Counted from the first letter of the stretch, positions 24,798-33,807 are shown. The stretch: DNA of 64,000 nt from Bacillus sp. WMMC1349 (GCF_013155385.1 NZ_JABJUQ010000007.1:3380501-3444500), one strand, 5' to 3'. Notes: a model not told the origin generated them from the letters alone. Made by a program: numbers and translations.

Positions 24798-25799
24798 TTA
24801 ACTGAGCTTCCTTTTTGGGAGCTTGTCCATATTATCGAGCATAACACCTGTACCAACAGCTACACAATCCATCGGATTTTCAGCAACAAGCACCGGAACT
24901 TTAAGCTCTTCTGCTAAAAGTTGGTCAAGACCGTTAAGCAATGCGCCGCCTCCGGTAATGATCACACCTCTGTCAATAATATCAGCTGACAGTTCAGGCG
25001 GTGTTCTTTCAAGCACTTGTTTGGCAGCCTGAACGATGACATATACAGATTCACGAAGTGCTTCCTCAACCTCTTTACTTGTTACTGTAATCGTTCTTGG
25101 CAAACCTGTAACCATGTCACGGCCACGAATGGTGATTTCCTCATGACGTGCGTCTGGGAAAACAGTTGCGACTTTAATCTTGATGTCTTCTGCTGTCCGC
25201 TCACCTATTAATAACTTGTACTCGCGTTTAATGTAATTTAGAATTTCAAGATCAAACTTGTCCCCAGCCATTTTGATAGAAGCGGCGGTGACAATATCGC
25301 CCATAGAGATCACTGCGATATCTGTCGTTCCACCGCCGATATCAACCACCATGTTTCCACTTGGCTGAAAAATATCCATTCCCGCTCCGATAGCAGCTAC
25401 CTTAGGCTCTTCCTCAAGAAAGACATGCTTTCCACCGCTTTTTTCCGCAGCTTCTTTAATCGCTTTTTGCTCTACAGATGTAATATTCGTAGGGCAGCAA
25501 ATGAGCATACGCGGCTTTGAAAAAATACCTTTTACATTCAGTTTATTAATGAAGTACTTCAGCATCGCTTCTGTTACTTCAAAGTCTGCAATCACACCGT
25601 CTTTTAATGGGCGTATCGCAACAATATTCCCAGGTGTACGTCCTACCATTCTTCTCGCTTCTTCACCAACAGCAAGAACCTTTCCAGTGTTTTTGTCTAG
25701 CGCAACAACTGACGGTTCATTTAAGACAATTCCTTTCCCTTTAACATGGATCAGCACATTCGCTGTCCCAAGGTCAATACCAATATCCCTTGCAAACAT
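24798..25799 (-). CDS. mbl: MreB-like cell-shape actin homologue Mbl
   Basis: A 333-aa bacterial actin that guides lateral cell-wall synthesis with the elongation machinery. It shows the phosphate-1 loop DIGIDLGTANVLIHVKGKGI, phosphate-2 VVDIGGGTTDIAVIS and adenosine motif GVIITGGGALLNGLDQLL. The length and the position next to spoIIID identify Mbl rather than MreB or MreBH. The start has AAGGAGG at 10 nt. It ends at its own terminator. Confidence 0.95.
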   Translation of the reverse strand: MFARDIGIDLGTANVLIHVKGKGIVLNEPSVVALDKNTGKVLAVGEEARRMVGRTPGNIVAIRPLKDGVIADFEVTEAMLKYFINKLNVKGIFSKPRMLICCPTNITSVEQKAIKEAAEKSGGKHVFLEEEPKVAAIGAGMDIFQPSGNMVVDIGGGTTDIAVISMGDIVTAASIKMAGDKFDLEILNYIKREYKLLIGERTAEDIKIKVATVFPDARHEEITIRGRDMVTGLPRTITVTSKEVEEALRESVYVIVQAAKQVLERTPPELSADIIDRGVIITGGGALLNGLDQLLAEELKVPVLVAENPMDCVAVGTGVMLDNMDKLPKRKLS

Positions 25800-25984
25800 C
25801 TATCTATATCCTCCTTGAAATCTGTTTCACAGCAATGTCCATATTCTGCCCTGATTATATATTTTATCATAAATAATAGAAAAAAAAGCATTCTTATTAA
25901 AGTTCTTCATAAATTTTTGTGGCTTTTTATCGAAATAAAAATGGAGGATATTAAATTACAGTTTTCTTTTCTAAGGCAATATCC

Positions 25985-26260
25985 CTATTTCACCGGCTCT
26001 CTCTCAAGAATTTCCTCTTTCTTATATTTTAGTTTTGTTGCTTCCCCGCCTCGTAAATGTCTGATTGATTTATGATAATCAAGAATTTCTTTTACCTCAT
26101 TAGCTAAATCAGGGTTAATCTCTGGCAGTCTTTCTGTCAAATCTTTGTGTACGGTACTTTTGGAAACACCAAACTCCTTCGCTATGACACGAACTGTTTT
26201 TTTTGTCTCCACGATGTACTTTCCTATCTTGATTGTTCGCTCTTTGATGTAATCGTGCAC
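25985..26260 (-). CDS. spoIIID: stage III sporulation DNA-binding regulator SpoIIID
   Basis: A 91-aa mother-cell transcription factor that modulates sigma-E genes and helps switch to sigma-K. It has one HTH (residues 22-43, RVIAKEFGVSKSTVHKDL) and a basic C-terminal tail (RHLRGGEATKLKYKKEE) that also contacts DNA. The start is GTG at 26260 with GGGAGGT upstream, as in the known family. It is separated from mbl by about 180 bp. Confidence 0.96.
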   Translation of the reverse strand: MHDYIKERTIKIGKYIVETKKTVRVIAKEFGVSKSTVHKDLTERLPEINPDLANEVKEILDYHKSIRHLRGGEATKLKYKKEEILEREPVK

Positions 26261-26588
26261 ACCACTCGACCTCCCTAAAATGGATGTGAGAAGTGTGAAA
26301 TGAGATCCGTATTTTGAAAGAATTCATTATGAATACAACTTTTTCGTTTTATGCTTTTCCAAGTAGAATTTTGAAATACTCCCACGATCCCTCACCTCAA
26401 ACACTCTCTTTGTTAGGTTTGTATCAGTGTATTAGCATTTGATTGGGAATATGCTAAAAACTCAAGGAGGACAAGGGTTTCATCACAATTTTATTTCATG
26501 CTTCATGTCGTTTTCACTTTACAGGAGCGAGAACATCCATTACAATAAAAAATATTAATTACCTAGGTAAATATTTAAAGGAGCATTC
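26261..26588. other. 328-bp divergent intergenic region, spoIIID / ywoH
   Basis: The spoIIID side has a weak sigma-E-like pair (GCATAAA and CATAATG, about 16 bp apart, near 26328-26358 on the minus strand) that I do not consider proven. The ywoH side has the promoter and palindrome listed separately. No gene was seen. Confidence 0.4.
26519..26571 (+). promoter_or_regulatory. ywoH-ywoG promoter and MarR-type operator
   Basis: TTTACA (26519-26524), 17 bp, TACAAT (26542-26547), then the palindrome TTACCTAGGTAA at 26560-26571, about where transcription begins. The palindrome is a typical MarR-family site, so autorepression is likely. Confidence 0.75.
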
Positions 26589-27017
26589 ATGGAAAATATT
26601 AATCGAATGATTATGCATCAACTGAATCAAAGCACACGGTTACTCTCGAAAAAGATGAATGAGCAACTTGAAGCCTATGAACTTTTCGGAGCGCAATGGT
26701 CCATTTTGTATACCCTTCATACCTTTGGTCCAATGACACAAAAAGACATTTGGACTTACCTGCACGTTGAAGCCCCGACCATCACAAGGACAATTCACCG
26801 GTTAGAAAAAAAAGGATGGGTACAAAGGATACAGGGAGAAGATAAACGCGAAAAAGTCGTGAAATTAACCGATGAAGCCATGATTAAATATAAAGAAATC
26901 CAACTAAAAATAAAACAGTTTGATGAGGAAATACTTTCCGTGTTTGATGACAATGATAAAGAAACATTTTATCATTTATTAACCCGTTTTCTTACCGAAC
27001 ACAGGAAGGAGAAATAA
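26589..27017 (+). CDS. ywoH: MarR-family transcriptional repressor
   Basis: A 142-aa winged-helix protein. The recognition region is at about residues 55-75 (YLHVEAPTITRTIHRLEKKG), the wing is at IQGEDKREKVVKLT, and helices at both ends are for dimerisation. The start is ATG at 26589 with AAAGGAG upstream. It is followed three bases later by an MFS transporter gene, the usual repressor-efflux pair, and a palindromic operator overlaps the transcription start. The inducing ligand cannot be read from sequence. The symbol rests on position next to spoIIID. Confidence 0.85.
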   Translation: MENINRMIMHQLNQSTRLLSKKMNEQLEAYELFGAQWSILYTLHTFGPMTQKDIWTYLHVEAPTITRTIHRLEKKGWVQRIQGEDKREKVVKLTDEAMIKYKEIQLKIKQFDEEILSVFDDNDKETFYHLLTRFLTEHRKEK

Positions 27018-27020
27018 CCT

Positions 27021-28214
27021 ATGGAATCTGAATCGATTTGGACAAAAGACTTTATAATGGTTGTCCTCATGAATTTATTTACATTCATTTACTTTTATGC
27101 CTCTTTAACAATACTGCCTGTTTATACACTACAGGAACTCGGAGGCACTGAATCTGAAGCAGGGCTCTTGATTAGCGCATTTATGCTTTCCGCCATCTTA
27201 GCAAGACCTTTTTCTGGGGCACTGATCGACCGGTTTGGCAAAAAGCAAATGGCACTTATCAGTGTTATATTATTTGCATTATCATCTTTCCTTTATATTG
27301 TCATTCAAGACATTTATCCACTCATCGGAGTTCGTTTTTTTCAAGGCATTTGGTTTAGCATCATGACAACAGTGACAAGTGCGATTGCAGCCGATTTGGT
27401 TCCAGTCAAACGCCGGGGTGAAGGGCTGGGCTATTTCGCCATGTCAATGAATCTGGCTGTTGTGATCGGTCCATTTATTGCTCTCAGTCTGTTAAATGAT
27501 ATCGAGTTTCCTACAATGTTTGCTTTATTTTCGGGAATTGTAACGATTGGCATTCTCTGCACTATTTTCATTCGGGTTCCTCACAAAAATGAGCAAACTG
27601 CAGCCGTTGTCAAATTATCCTTTTCCAATATGTTTGAAAAAGGAGCAGTGCGAATTTCCGTTGTCGGGCTGTTTGTTGCCTTTTGTTATTCCAGCGTGAT
27701 TTCGTTTATTTCGGTTTACGCTAAATCTCTCGGGCTCATCGAGACGAGCAGCTATTTCTTTCTCGTTTATGCGATGACGATGATTTTGACGCGTCCGTTT
27801 ATTGGAAAACTGTTTGATAAAATCGGGCCTGGAATTGTCATTTATCCAGCGATCATCATTTTCAGTATTGGACTTTGTCTGTTAGCCATGACAAACAGCG
27901 GACCTATGCTGTTAATTTCAGGAGCGGTAATCGGAGCAGGTTATGGTTCAATCACACCTTGTTTACAAACGCTCGCCATTCAAGCTTCTCCAATCAATCG
28001 CAGCGGATATGCGACAGCTACTTATTTCGCTTTTATGGATACAGGAATTGCAGTCGGATCGTTTGTATTTGGGTTGATTGTTGGAGACATCGGTTTTGCC
28101 AATATTTATTTATTCACAGGAATGTTCGCTATCATCAATCTGTTCTTGTATACATGGAGCCGCAAGCCGATCAATCGTGAAAAATCAAACAGTGTATCAA
28201 TCACTGAGTCATAA
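27021..28214 (+). CDS. ywoG: MFS drug-efflux-type transporter
   Basis: A 397-aa major facilitator with about 12 membrane helices. The loop 2-3 motif [13 protein letters not shown] (variant of GxLaDrxGrkxxl) and the motif-C-like stretch [12 protein letters not shown] in helix 5 point to an antiporter of the drug efflux type. AGGAG precedes the ATG by 9 nt. It is translated just after the MarR repressor gene and probably exports the compound sensed by it. No terminator was seen before the repeat element at 28222, which may serve as one. Confidence 0.85.
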   Translation: MESESIWTKDFIMVVLMNLFTFIYFYASLTILPVYTLQELGGTESEAGLLISAFMLSAILARPFSGALIDRFGKKQMALISVILFALSSFLYIVIQDIYPLIGVRFFQGIWFSIMTTVTSAIAADLVPVKRRGEGLGYFAMSMNLAVVIGPFIALSLLNDIEFPTMFALFSGIVTIGILCTIFIRVPHKNEQTAAVVKLSFSNMFEKGAVRISVVGLFVAFCYSSVISFISVYAKSLGLIETSSYFFLVYAMTMILTRPFIGKLFDKIGPGIVIYPAIIIFSIGLCLLAMTNSGPMLLISGAVIGAGYGSITPCLQTLAIQASPINRSGYATATYFAFMDTGIAVGSFVFGLIVGDIGFANIYLFTGMFAIINLFLYTWSRKPINREKSNSVSITES

Positions 28215-28221
28215 CAATTTA

Positions 28222-28413
28222 AAAAGGAGCTGTCTAAAAAAAGTCCTTTTTCAACATAAATAAGGGGGAATTGCGAGACTCCTGCGGGAACAGCGAGCCA
28301 GGCGAGACCCAAGAGGAGCAAGGAACGCGCTCCGAGGAGGCTCGCGGATCGCCCGTGGAAAGCGAGCAAATTCCCCAATTTTTATTCATCCACACGACTT
28401 TCAGGATAGCCCC
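28222..28413 (+). repeat. dispersed palindromic repeat, copy 2 (MITE-like)
   Basis: About 190 bp between ywoG and ppaC. The ends AAGGAGCTGTCTAAAA and CTTTCAGGATAGCCCC form an imperfect terminal inverted repeat. Inside, GGGGGAATT and AAATTCCCC bracket a GC-rich region of smaller dyads (TCCTGCGGGAACAGCGAGC, GAGGAGGCTCGCGGATCGCC, GTGGAAAGCGAG). It is the most complete of the three copies. Short reading frames across it are not genes. Confidence 0.82.
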
Positions 28414-28429
28414 TTTTTTGATATTTCAA

Positions 28430-29359
28430 TTATCCTTTTAATACTTCTGTTAATGGCGGGACAATTTGTTTTTTACGGGAGACAACACCTGTTAATGTTG
28501 CTGTACGATCTTTCAATGTCACAGCAAAGGCTTGTTCAACTGCAGCTGTTGCTTGACCTGAGACAATCACAACGGAATCGTTTGTTAAAATGTCAGTGAT
28601 AACAAAGACAAATAAATCCAATTGTTTCTCAGCAACAATGTTTGCAAGTTCGCTTTCTACTTCCGCCTTGCGGGAAAGGACATCATTCGTATCAACTGTA
28701 TTCACTTGAGCAATTTCCACTTTACTGCTTCCCATTGTAAATTCTTTCGCATCAAGAGAAAGTAACTGCGGAATTGTTTTTGCACTTAGATCAGCACCCG
28801 CTTTTAGCATAGCTAATCCATACGTTTCAGCGTCAACACCAGCAATTTCAGCTAGTTCTTTTGCTGCCTGAACATCTTCATCAGTACAAGTAGGTGATTT
28901 AAATAACAGGGAGTCTGAAATGATAGCAGACAACATGAGCCCTGCAATGTCTTGTTTGATTTCAACACCGTTTTCTTTATAAAGCTTGTTTAAAATTGTT
29001 GCCGTACACCCCACTGGTTCAGCCCGGTAGTATAAAGGATCACTCGTTTCAAAATTAGCGATCCGATGATGGTCAATGACTTCTAATACACGAACTTGGT
29101 CCAAATCATTGACACTTTGCTGCCTTTCATTGTGGTCAACTAAAATCACACTGTCTGTTTCATTTGCAACCGCTTCAACCAAACGAGGCGCATTCGCTTT
29201 AAACTTCTCAAGTGCATATTGGGTTTCTCCATTAATTTCTCCCAAACGAACAGGTTCTACATCCATACCTAACTGTTTTTTTAATTCAGCATAGGCGATC
29301 GCTGAACAAATCGTATCTGTATCCGGATTTTTGTGGCCAAAAATAAGTACTTTACTCAT
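28430..29359 (-). CDS. ppaC: manganese-dependent inorganic pyrophosphatase
   Basis: A 309-aa family II pyrophosphatase that hydrolyses PPi to drive biosynthesis. DHH-type metal motifs are visible: GHKNPDTDT near the N-terminus, VDHNERQQS, and [11 protein letters not shown]. The C-terminal DHHA2 domain holds the [10 protein letters not shown] substrate motif. AAGGAG precedes the ATG at 29359. In B. subtilis ppaC (yybQ) is far from this region, so its presence beside nrgAB is a local rearrangement relative to that genome. It is divergent from nrgA. Confidence 0.95.
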   Translation of the reverse strand: MSKVLIFGHKNPDTDTICSAIAYAELKKQLGMDVEPVRLGEINGETQYALEKFKANAPRLVEAVANETDSVILVDHNERQQSVNDLDQVRVLEVIDHHRIANFETSDPLYYRAEPVGCTATILNKLYKENGVEIKQDIAGLMLSAIISDSLLFKSPTCTDEDVQAAKELAEIAGVDAETYGLAMLKAGADLSAKTIPQLLSLDAKEFTMGSSKVEIAQVNTVDTNDVLSRKAEVESELANIVAEKQLDLFVFVITDILTNDSVVIVSGQATAAVEQAFAVTLKDRTATLTGVVSRKKQIVPPLTEVLKG

Positions 29360-29450
29360 GTTCTAACTCCTTACCTTTTTTATAGTAAGCTTACCTGACA
29401 ATAAAAAAATCTGCAAACCTGACACTTCAAAAAAAGCTAACAAAAAACCA

Positions 29451-29502
29451 TGTAAGAAGATCTGACATAGTTATCATGATCTTATTGTATAACCACTATA
29501 AT
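29451..29502 (+). promoter_or_regulatory. TnrA box and promoter of nrgAB
   Basis: TGTAAGAAGATCTGACA at 29451-29467 matches the TnrA consensus TGTNANAWWWTMTNACA with one mismatch. A TATAAT -10 is at 29497-29502 with no good -35. The box centre lies about 50 bp upstream of the expected start of transcription, the spacing known for TnrA-activated nrgAB. Confidence 0.85.
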
Positions 29503-29539
29503 GAGAGAATAATACTTTTATACTACGGAGGAATGATAT

Positions 29540-30751
29540 ATGCAGATGGGGGATACAGTATTTATGTTCTTTTGCGCTCTACTCGTTTGGCTAATGACAC
29601 CGGGTATCGCTTTGTTTTACGGAGGACTGGTCAGAAGCAAAAATGTATTGAGCACAATCATGCACAGTTTATCAGCGATTGCCATCGTATCGATTATATG
29701 GATCCTATTCGGTTATTCTTTTGCTTTTGCTCCCGGAAATGCTCTGATCGGAGGACTCGATTTTGTCGGTTTAAAAGGTGTCGGTTTCACCCCTAATCCC
29801 GACTATTCCGAGACAATTCCACATACATTGTATATGATGTTTCAGTTGACATTTGCTGTTTTAACAACAGCCATTATATCCGGCAGTTTTGCTGAACGTT
29901 TGCGGTTTCCGGCATTTCTTATGTTTTCGGTCTTATGGGGAGTGCTTGTCTACTCACCTGTTGCCCACTGGGTATGGGGAGGCGGTTGGCTAGCTCAATT
30001 AGGAGCCCTTGACTTCGCGGGCGGAAATGTTGTGCATATTTCATCAGGTGTAGCAGGACTAGTGATCGCAATTGTGATCGGCAAACGGAAAGATATGAGC
30101 CATACAGCTCCACACAACTTACTGATGACATTACTCGGAGGCGCACTGATCTGGTTTGGCTGGTTCGGATTTAATGTCGGAAGTGCACTGACCATTGATG
30201 AAATCGCGATGACAGCGCTTATCAACACCAACACTGCTGCGGCAACCGGGCTGATGGGCTGGCTTTTGGTGGAATGGCTTGTTCACAAAAAACCGACAAT
30301 GTTAGGCGCTGTATCAGGTGCGATTGCCGGACTTGTCGCCATTACGCCTGGAGCTGGTTTCGTTACTCCATTTTCATCGGTCTTGATTGGATTTATCGGT
30401 GGTGCTGTCTGTTTTTGGGGCGTGTTTTTTCTCAAGAAAAAGTTCGGCTATGATGATGCGCTTGATGCCTTTGGTCTTCATGGGATCGGCGGAATTTGGG
30501 GCGGAATTGCAACTGGCATATTTGCAACAACTTCAGTCAATTCAGGTGGAGCAAATGGTCTTTTCTACGGAGACATCAGTTTACTCTGGAAGCAGCTAAT
30601 TGCGATTGGGGCAACTTGTTTATTTGTTGGGGTTGCCACTTACGTTATTATAAAGGTAGTCAGCTTTATGTTTAAGCTTCGTGCATCAGAAGATGAAGAA
30701 TCTTTAGGTCTTGATTTAACGATGCACGGTGAAAAAGCGTACCAAGACTAA
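29540..30751 (+). CDS. nrgA: ammonium transporter
   Basis: A 403-aa Amt/Mep/Rh family channel with 11 membrane helices. The twin-histidine pore is seen in GNVVHISSG and FGLHGIGG; ALFYGGLVRSKNVL and FNVGSAL mark the family. The start ATG at 29540 has GGAGG at 8 nt. It is cotranscribed with the PII gene nrgB 17 bp downstream and activated under nitrogen limitation by TnrA. NrgB binds NrgA and gates uptake. Confidence 0.96.
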   Translation: MQMGDTVFMFFCALLVWLMTPGIALFYGGLVRSKNVLSTIMHSLSAIAIVSIIWILFGYSFAFAPGNALIGGLDFVGLKGVGFTPNPDYSETIPHTLYMMFQLTFAVLTTAIISGSFAERLRFPAFLMFSVLWGVLVYSPVAHWVWGGGWLAQLGALDFAGGNVVHISSGVAGLVIAIVIGKRKDMSHTAPHNLLMTLLGGALIWFGWFGFNVGSALTIDEIAMTALINTNTAAATGLMGWLLVEWLVHKKPTMLGAVSGAIAGLVAITPGAGFVTPFSSVLIGFIGGAVCFWGVFFLKKKFGYDDALDAFGLHGIGGIWGGIATGIFATTSVNSGGANGLFYGDISLLWKQLIAIGATCLFVGVATYVIIKVVSFMFKLRASEDEESLGLDLTMHGEKAYQD

Positions 30752-30768
30752 CTTAGAGGAGTGAAGGT

Positions 30769-31119
30769 ATGAGCGGTCAAATGTATAAGGTGGAAATTGT
30801 CACTCGCCCGACGAATTTTGAAAAGCTGAAAACAGAGCTAGGCAATATCGGTGTCACATCGATTACATTTTACAATGTACACGGATGCGGCCTCCAAAAA
30901 GGACACACAGAACTTTACCGTGGAGTGAAACGAGAAAGCAATGTATACGAACGACTAAAAGTTGAAATTGTCGTCAGTAAAGTCCCAGTGGAAAAAGTCA
31001 CGGAAATCGCCCAACATGTGCTCAAAACCGGGGAACCAGGCGATGGAAAAATCTTTATTTATGAAATCCAAAACACGATTAATATTCGGACAGGTGAAGA
31101 AGGACCTGAGGCTTTATAA
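30769..31119 (+). CDS. nrgB: nitrogen regulatory PII-like protein
   Basis: A 116-aa PII/GlnK family protein. The core VEIVTRPTNFEKLKTEL, the T-loop region HGCGLQKGHTELYRG and the C-terminal GDGKIFIYEIQNTINIRTGE are all present. It associates with the ammonium channel NrgA in the membrane and signals nitrogen status. A strong terminator follows at once. Confidence 0.95.
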   Translation: MSGQMYKVEIVTRPTNFEKLKTELGNIGVTSITFYNVHGCGLQKGHTELYRGVKRESNVYERLKVEIVVSKVPVEKVTEIAQHVLKTGEPGDGKIFIYEIQNTINIRTGEEGPEAL

Positions 31120-31121
31120 AT

Positions 31122-31157
31122 GCAGCTCCCGGCACGTTTATGCCGGGAGCTGTTTTT
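31122..31157 (+). terminator. terminator of nrgAB
   Basis: CAGCTCCCGGCA CGTTTA TGCCGGGAGCTG followed by TTTTTGG. Confidence 0.93.
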
Positions 31158-31198
31158 GGGTTAGAACAAAAATAAAAGAGGTCATTTGATTTTTTTAA

Positions 31199-31438
31199 AA
31201 GATACGCAAATTGATGTACACTACGAATGCGGTTGAAAGTATACACGCTAGCTTTAGAAAAGTGACTAAAAAAGGAGCATTCCCCCTTGAGAATGCCCTC
31301 CTAAAAATCTTGTTTTTACGGACAAAAGAACTTGAAAACAAATGGATAGGTGGCCATGTTCAACGATGGGCTATGGTGATGAATCAACTTTTAATTCATG
31401 ACCACATAAAGCAGCGTGTGTTGAAATATTTAGAATAA
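31199..31438 (+). pseudogene. 3' remnant of an IS256-family transposase
   Basis: About 80 codons read K-I-R-K-L-M-YTTNAVESIHASFRKVTKKGAF...LLKILFLRTKELENKW to LKYLE. YTTNAVES and RKVTKKGAFP are the hallmark C-terminal blocks of IS256 transposases. The N-terminal four fifths with the DDE residues is missing, and no inverted repeats could be paired. It lies between nrgB and spoIIQ, marking an old insertion and deletion. Confidence 0.85.
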
Positions 31439-31490
31439 CTTACACACTTTTCTTGACAAATCCTATATCCCTACATTCGACTGGTAGACG

Positions 31491-31518
31491 AAAAAAACAC
31501 CTATCATCTTGATAGGCG
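31491..31518 (-). terminator. terminator of spoIIQ
   Basis: CGCCTATC AAGAT GATAGGTG followed by TTTTTTTCG on the minus strand. Confidence 0.82.
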
Positions 31519-31533
31519 TTTCAATCACATGTC

Positions 31534-32412
31534 TTATGGCTGTTTTGAATCTTCTGTTTGGCTTCCGTCTTCAGTTTGGGAACCTTCAGAAGAATCTTCT
31601 CTTTCTGTTTTTCCTTCCATATCACTTTTCTGTTCTTCCGTTTTTTCTTCTGTTTTTGATTTTTCATCAACAGATGGATGTGCAGGCTCTTTTACTTTTT
31701 CACTCGCCTGTTCTTCTACCGCTTTCTCAATGCTTGATACAGGTTTGTCCATGAAGTTTAGCGGATTGACAGCAACTCCGTCTTTACGGATTTCAAAGTG
31801 TACATGGTTTCCGCTTTCTTCATTGTAAAGGTTTTTACCTGCTTTACCGATGACTTGATTTTGTTCAATTTGATCACCTTGTTTGATACTCACTTCAGAT
31901 AGAGATTGATACACTGTTGATAAACCATTTTCATGCTCAATTTCAACGACATAGCCTAGCACAGGGTCTTTCGCAGCTTTGACAACTGATCCGCTTAAAG
32001 ATGCTGAAACATCGAAAGTTTTACCATCTTTCTTAGCCAAGTCAATACCTTTGTTCATGCTGTACGTGTTATCATAGTTTACAAGTGCTGCTTCTTTCTC
32101 TTCTCTCGTTGCATCAGTTTCAAAGAATTTTTTGACTACAGCTACATTTGCTGAATCAACAACTGGCATAGCTACATTTTCAACCGGCTTTCCTACTTCG
32201 ACCGCGTCATCACGGTTATCATAGGCTGAATTCTTACCATCATCTGCAAGCTTATCTTTAGCATCTTGATTTGTTGCTGATTGATACCAAAGAACAGCTG
32301 TTAATACAACGACTGCACTCATTAAATAAATAGCTGGAAATACCCAACGTTTACGGAAAAACTTTTGTAGCTTTGTGATTTTGGAAGTACGATTCTTTTC
32401 TTCCTCTTTCAT
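31534..32412 (-). CDS. spoIIQ: forespore engulfment protein SpoIIQ
   Basis: A 292-aa protein with a short cytoplasmic N-terminus, one membrane helix (about residues 25-43) and a LytM/M23 domain (residues ~125-225) in the intermembrane space, where it pairs with SpoIIIAH. The LytM histidine pair is present in NHVHFEIR, but the first zinc-binding histidine is replaced (ASLSGSVVKA), as in the non-catalytic B. subtilis protein. The C-terminal ~65 residues are a low-complexity acidic tail rich in Glu, Lys and Ser. A sigma-F promoter lies upstream. Confidence 0.95.
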   Translation of the reverse strand: MKEEEKNRTSKITKLQKFFRKRWVFPAIYLMSAVVVLTAVLWYQSATNQDAKDKLADDGKNSAYDNRDDAVEVGKPVENVAMPVVDSANVAVVKKFFETDATREEKEAALVNYDNTYSMNKGIDLAKKDGKTFDVSASLSGSVVKAAKDPVLGYVVEIEHENGLSTVYQSLSEVSIKQGDQIEQNQVIGKAGKNLYNEESGNHVHFEIRKDGVAVNPLNFMDKPVSSIEKAVEEQASEKVKEPAHPSVDEKSKTEEKTEEQKSDMEGKTEREDSSEGSQTEDGSQTEDSKQP

Positions 32413-32430
32413 GACTCATCACCTCAGCAA

Positions 32431-32460
32431 CATTCTGAACACTTTTCAGAAAATATATAC
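32431..32460 (-). promoter_or_regulatory. sigma-F promoter of spoIIQ
   Basis: GTATA (32456-32460), 15 bp, GTTCAGAATG (32431-32440) on the minus strand. Compare the sigma-F consensus GYWTA and GGNRANANTN: five of five and eight of ten fit. Confidence 0.65.
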
Positions 32461-32604
32461 ATTTACAAAAAAAATTTTTTCTGCTGAAAGTCTGCTTGAA
32501 CATAAATTCATCTGAACGGGAGAATATTAGACATACTCAAACGGCACTAGTGCGAGGTGTACAAGTCGACTGATAACCAAAAATAGAAAGGATAGAAAAA
32601 GACC

Positions 32605-33105
32605 ATGAAATTGCGCATCGCCACTCAAGAAGATCTTCCAATCATCGTCGAGATATATAATTCAACGATCCCTTCGCGTATGGTCACTGCCGATATTGAA
32701 CCAGTGACAGTTGAAGATAAAATCAATTGGTTTTTGAGCCATAGTGAAACAAGACCGCTTTATATCATTGAAAATGAAGCCAATGAAGCCATCGGCTGGA
32801 TCAGCTTTGAGTCTTTTTATGGTAGACCGGCATATGCCAAAACGGCAGAAGTCAGCATCTATCTCCATGAAAAATATCGCGGCAAAGGAATGGGGTCAGC
32901 CGTTTTAAACATGGCTTTAGAAAGAGCGCCTATGCTCAGGATCCGTTCCTTATTGGCTTTCATTTTTGCACATAACGAACCTAGTATAAAGCTTTTTCAA
33001 AAGTATGGATTTACTGCATGGGGACACTTTCCAAACGTTGCGGAGATGGATGGTCAGCTTTACGATTTAAAGATTATGGGGAGGGAAATACCAGAAGGTC
33101 GTTAG
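32605..33105 (+). CDS. ywnH: GNAT N-acetyltransferase (phosphinothricin-type)
   Basis: A 166-aa GCN5-related acetyltransferase. The acetyl-CoA loop is YRGKGMGSAVL (residues ~90-100) and the C-terminal FAHNEPSIKLFQKYGF block is typical of the phosphinothricin/methionine sulfone acetyltransferase group to which YwnH belongs. It probably acetylates small amine substrates. The gene stands alone between spoIIQ (divergent) and ywnF (convergent). Confidence 0.88.
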   Translation: MKLRIATQEDLPIIVEIYNSTIPSRMVTADIEPVTVEDKINWFLSHSETRPLYIIENEANEAIGWISFESFYGRPAYAKTAEVSIYLHEKYRGKGMGSAVLNMALERAPMLRIRSLLAFIFAHNEPSIKLFQKYGFTAWGHFPNVAEMDGQLYDLKIMGREIPEGR

Positions 33106-33110
33106 AAGAA

Positions 33111-33135
33111 AAGAGCTCGTAGCTAGCTCTTTCCC
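33111..33135. terminator. terminator between ywnH and ywnF
   Basis: AAGAGCT and AGCTCTT form a 7-bp stem, with A and T tracts on either side; it can serve both convergent genes. Confidence 0.65.
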
Positions 33136-33138
33136 ATC

Positions 33139-33585
33139 TTATTCTTCAGACAATCGTCGTCTTCTGTTTTCTTCTTCATTTAAAAACTCAATAAAACTGC
33201 TCATCACACTAAACGGTTGTTCTTTAATCGTTCTAACATATTGGTTTTTGCGTTCAGCGGAAAGCACTTCACTTTTCTGCATCCGCTCTAAAATATACTG
33301 AACGACTGTTTCTCGAATATATCTTTTTTGATAGGAGGACTCTCTGAACAAGGCCATACCAAAAGCCGCTCCTAATGTAGCAATCCCAATTTTAATGGTC
33401 ATGTCCATTCCATTGAACGTCTGCCCCCAGAAAGTTGAAAGATAAACGATTGAAACAATGACTAACGGTATCGCCGTCAACAGAAAAATCATTCTTTTCT
33501 TTAAAATTGGGGCAGCTGCCAGTTTCAAGTTTTCCATTTCTTCTTTCATAAATGCGGGCATTTGATAAACTGATTTATTTTCCAT
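33139..33585 (-). CDS. ywnF: YwnF family membrane protein
   Basis: A 148-aa protein with two adjacent membrane segments (about residues 30-50 and 62-80) between a charged N-terminus (MPAFMKEEMENLKL) and a helical C-terminus rich in Glu and Arg (EENRRRRLSEE). The ATG at 33585 is chosen because GGAGG lies 10 nt upstream; an ATG two codons earlier is only 4 nt from it. The family has no known function. The name is based on synteny with ywnH and the cardiolipin synthase gene. Confidence 0.75.
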   Translation of the reverse strand: MENKSVYQMPAFMKEEMENLKLAAAPILKKRMIFLLTAIPLVIVSIVYLSTFWGQTFNGMDMTIKIGIATLGAAFGMALFRESSYQKRYIRETVVQYILERMQKSEVLSAERKNQYVRTIKEQPFSVMSSFIEFLNEEENRRRRLSEE

Positions 33586-33740
33586 TAACATTTCTCCTCC
33601 TGAAAAAGAGACCTTGCTTTTAAAAATGTTCTTTTTGTATTTATATCGTAACTTACTTATAAAATGTTTGACAGTTTTTTGCTTGTAACCAAACAATATT
33701 TAGAAACCTTCTGAACTTATTTACGTATTACTTGACATAG

Positions 33741-33769
33741 TTGCTTGAAAGTTCAGTAACTGATATAAA
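33741..33769 (+). promoter_or_regulatory. promoter of the cardiolipin synthase gene
   Basis: TTGCTT (33741-33746), 17 bp, TATAAA (33764-33769). The -10 overlaps an upstream in-frame ATG at 33769, which supports the later start codon at 33808. Confidence 0.6.
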
Positions 33770-33807
33770 TGGAAAGTGTAAAAACAAATCGGCTTGTGAG
33801 GTTTATC

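Noticed and set aside
26328..26360. Sigma-E promoter of spoIIID
   Set aside because: The candidate boxes fit the consensus poorly and the spacing of about 16 bp is long; listed only as a weak possibility in the intergenic entry.
28106..28378. A 90-codon minus-strand frame rich in Leu, Ala and Ser
   Set aside because: It lies half in the repeat and half antisense to ywoG; the repeat explains its composition.
31534..32412. SpoIIQ as an active M23 endopeptidase
   Set aside because: The first zinc-binding histidine of the LytM domain is replaced, as in the known non-catalytic SpoIIQ.
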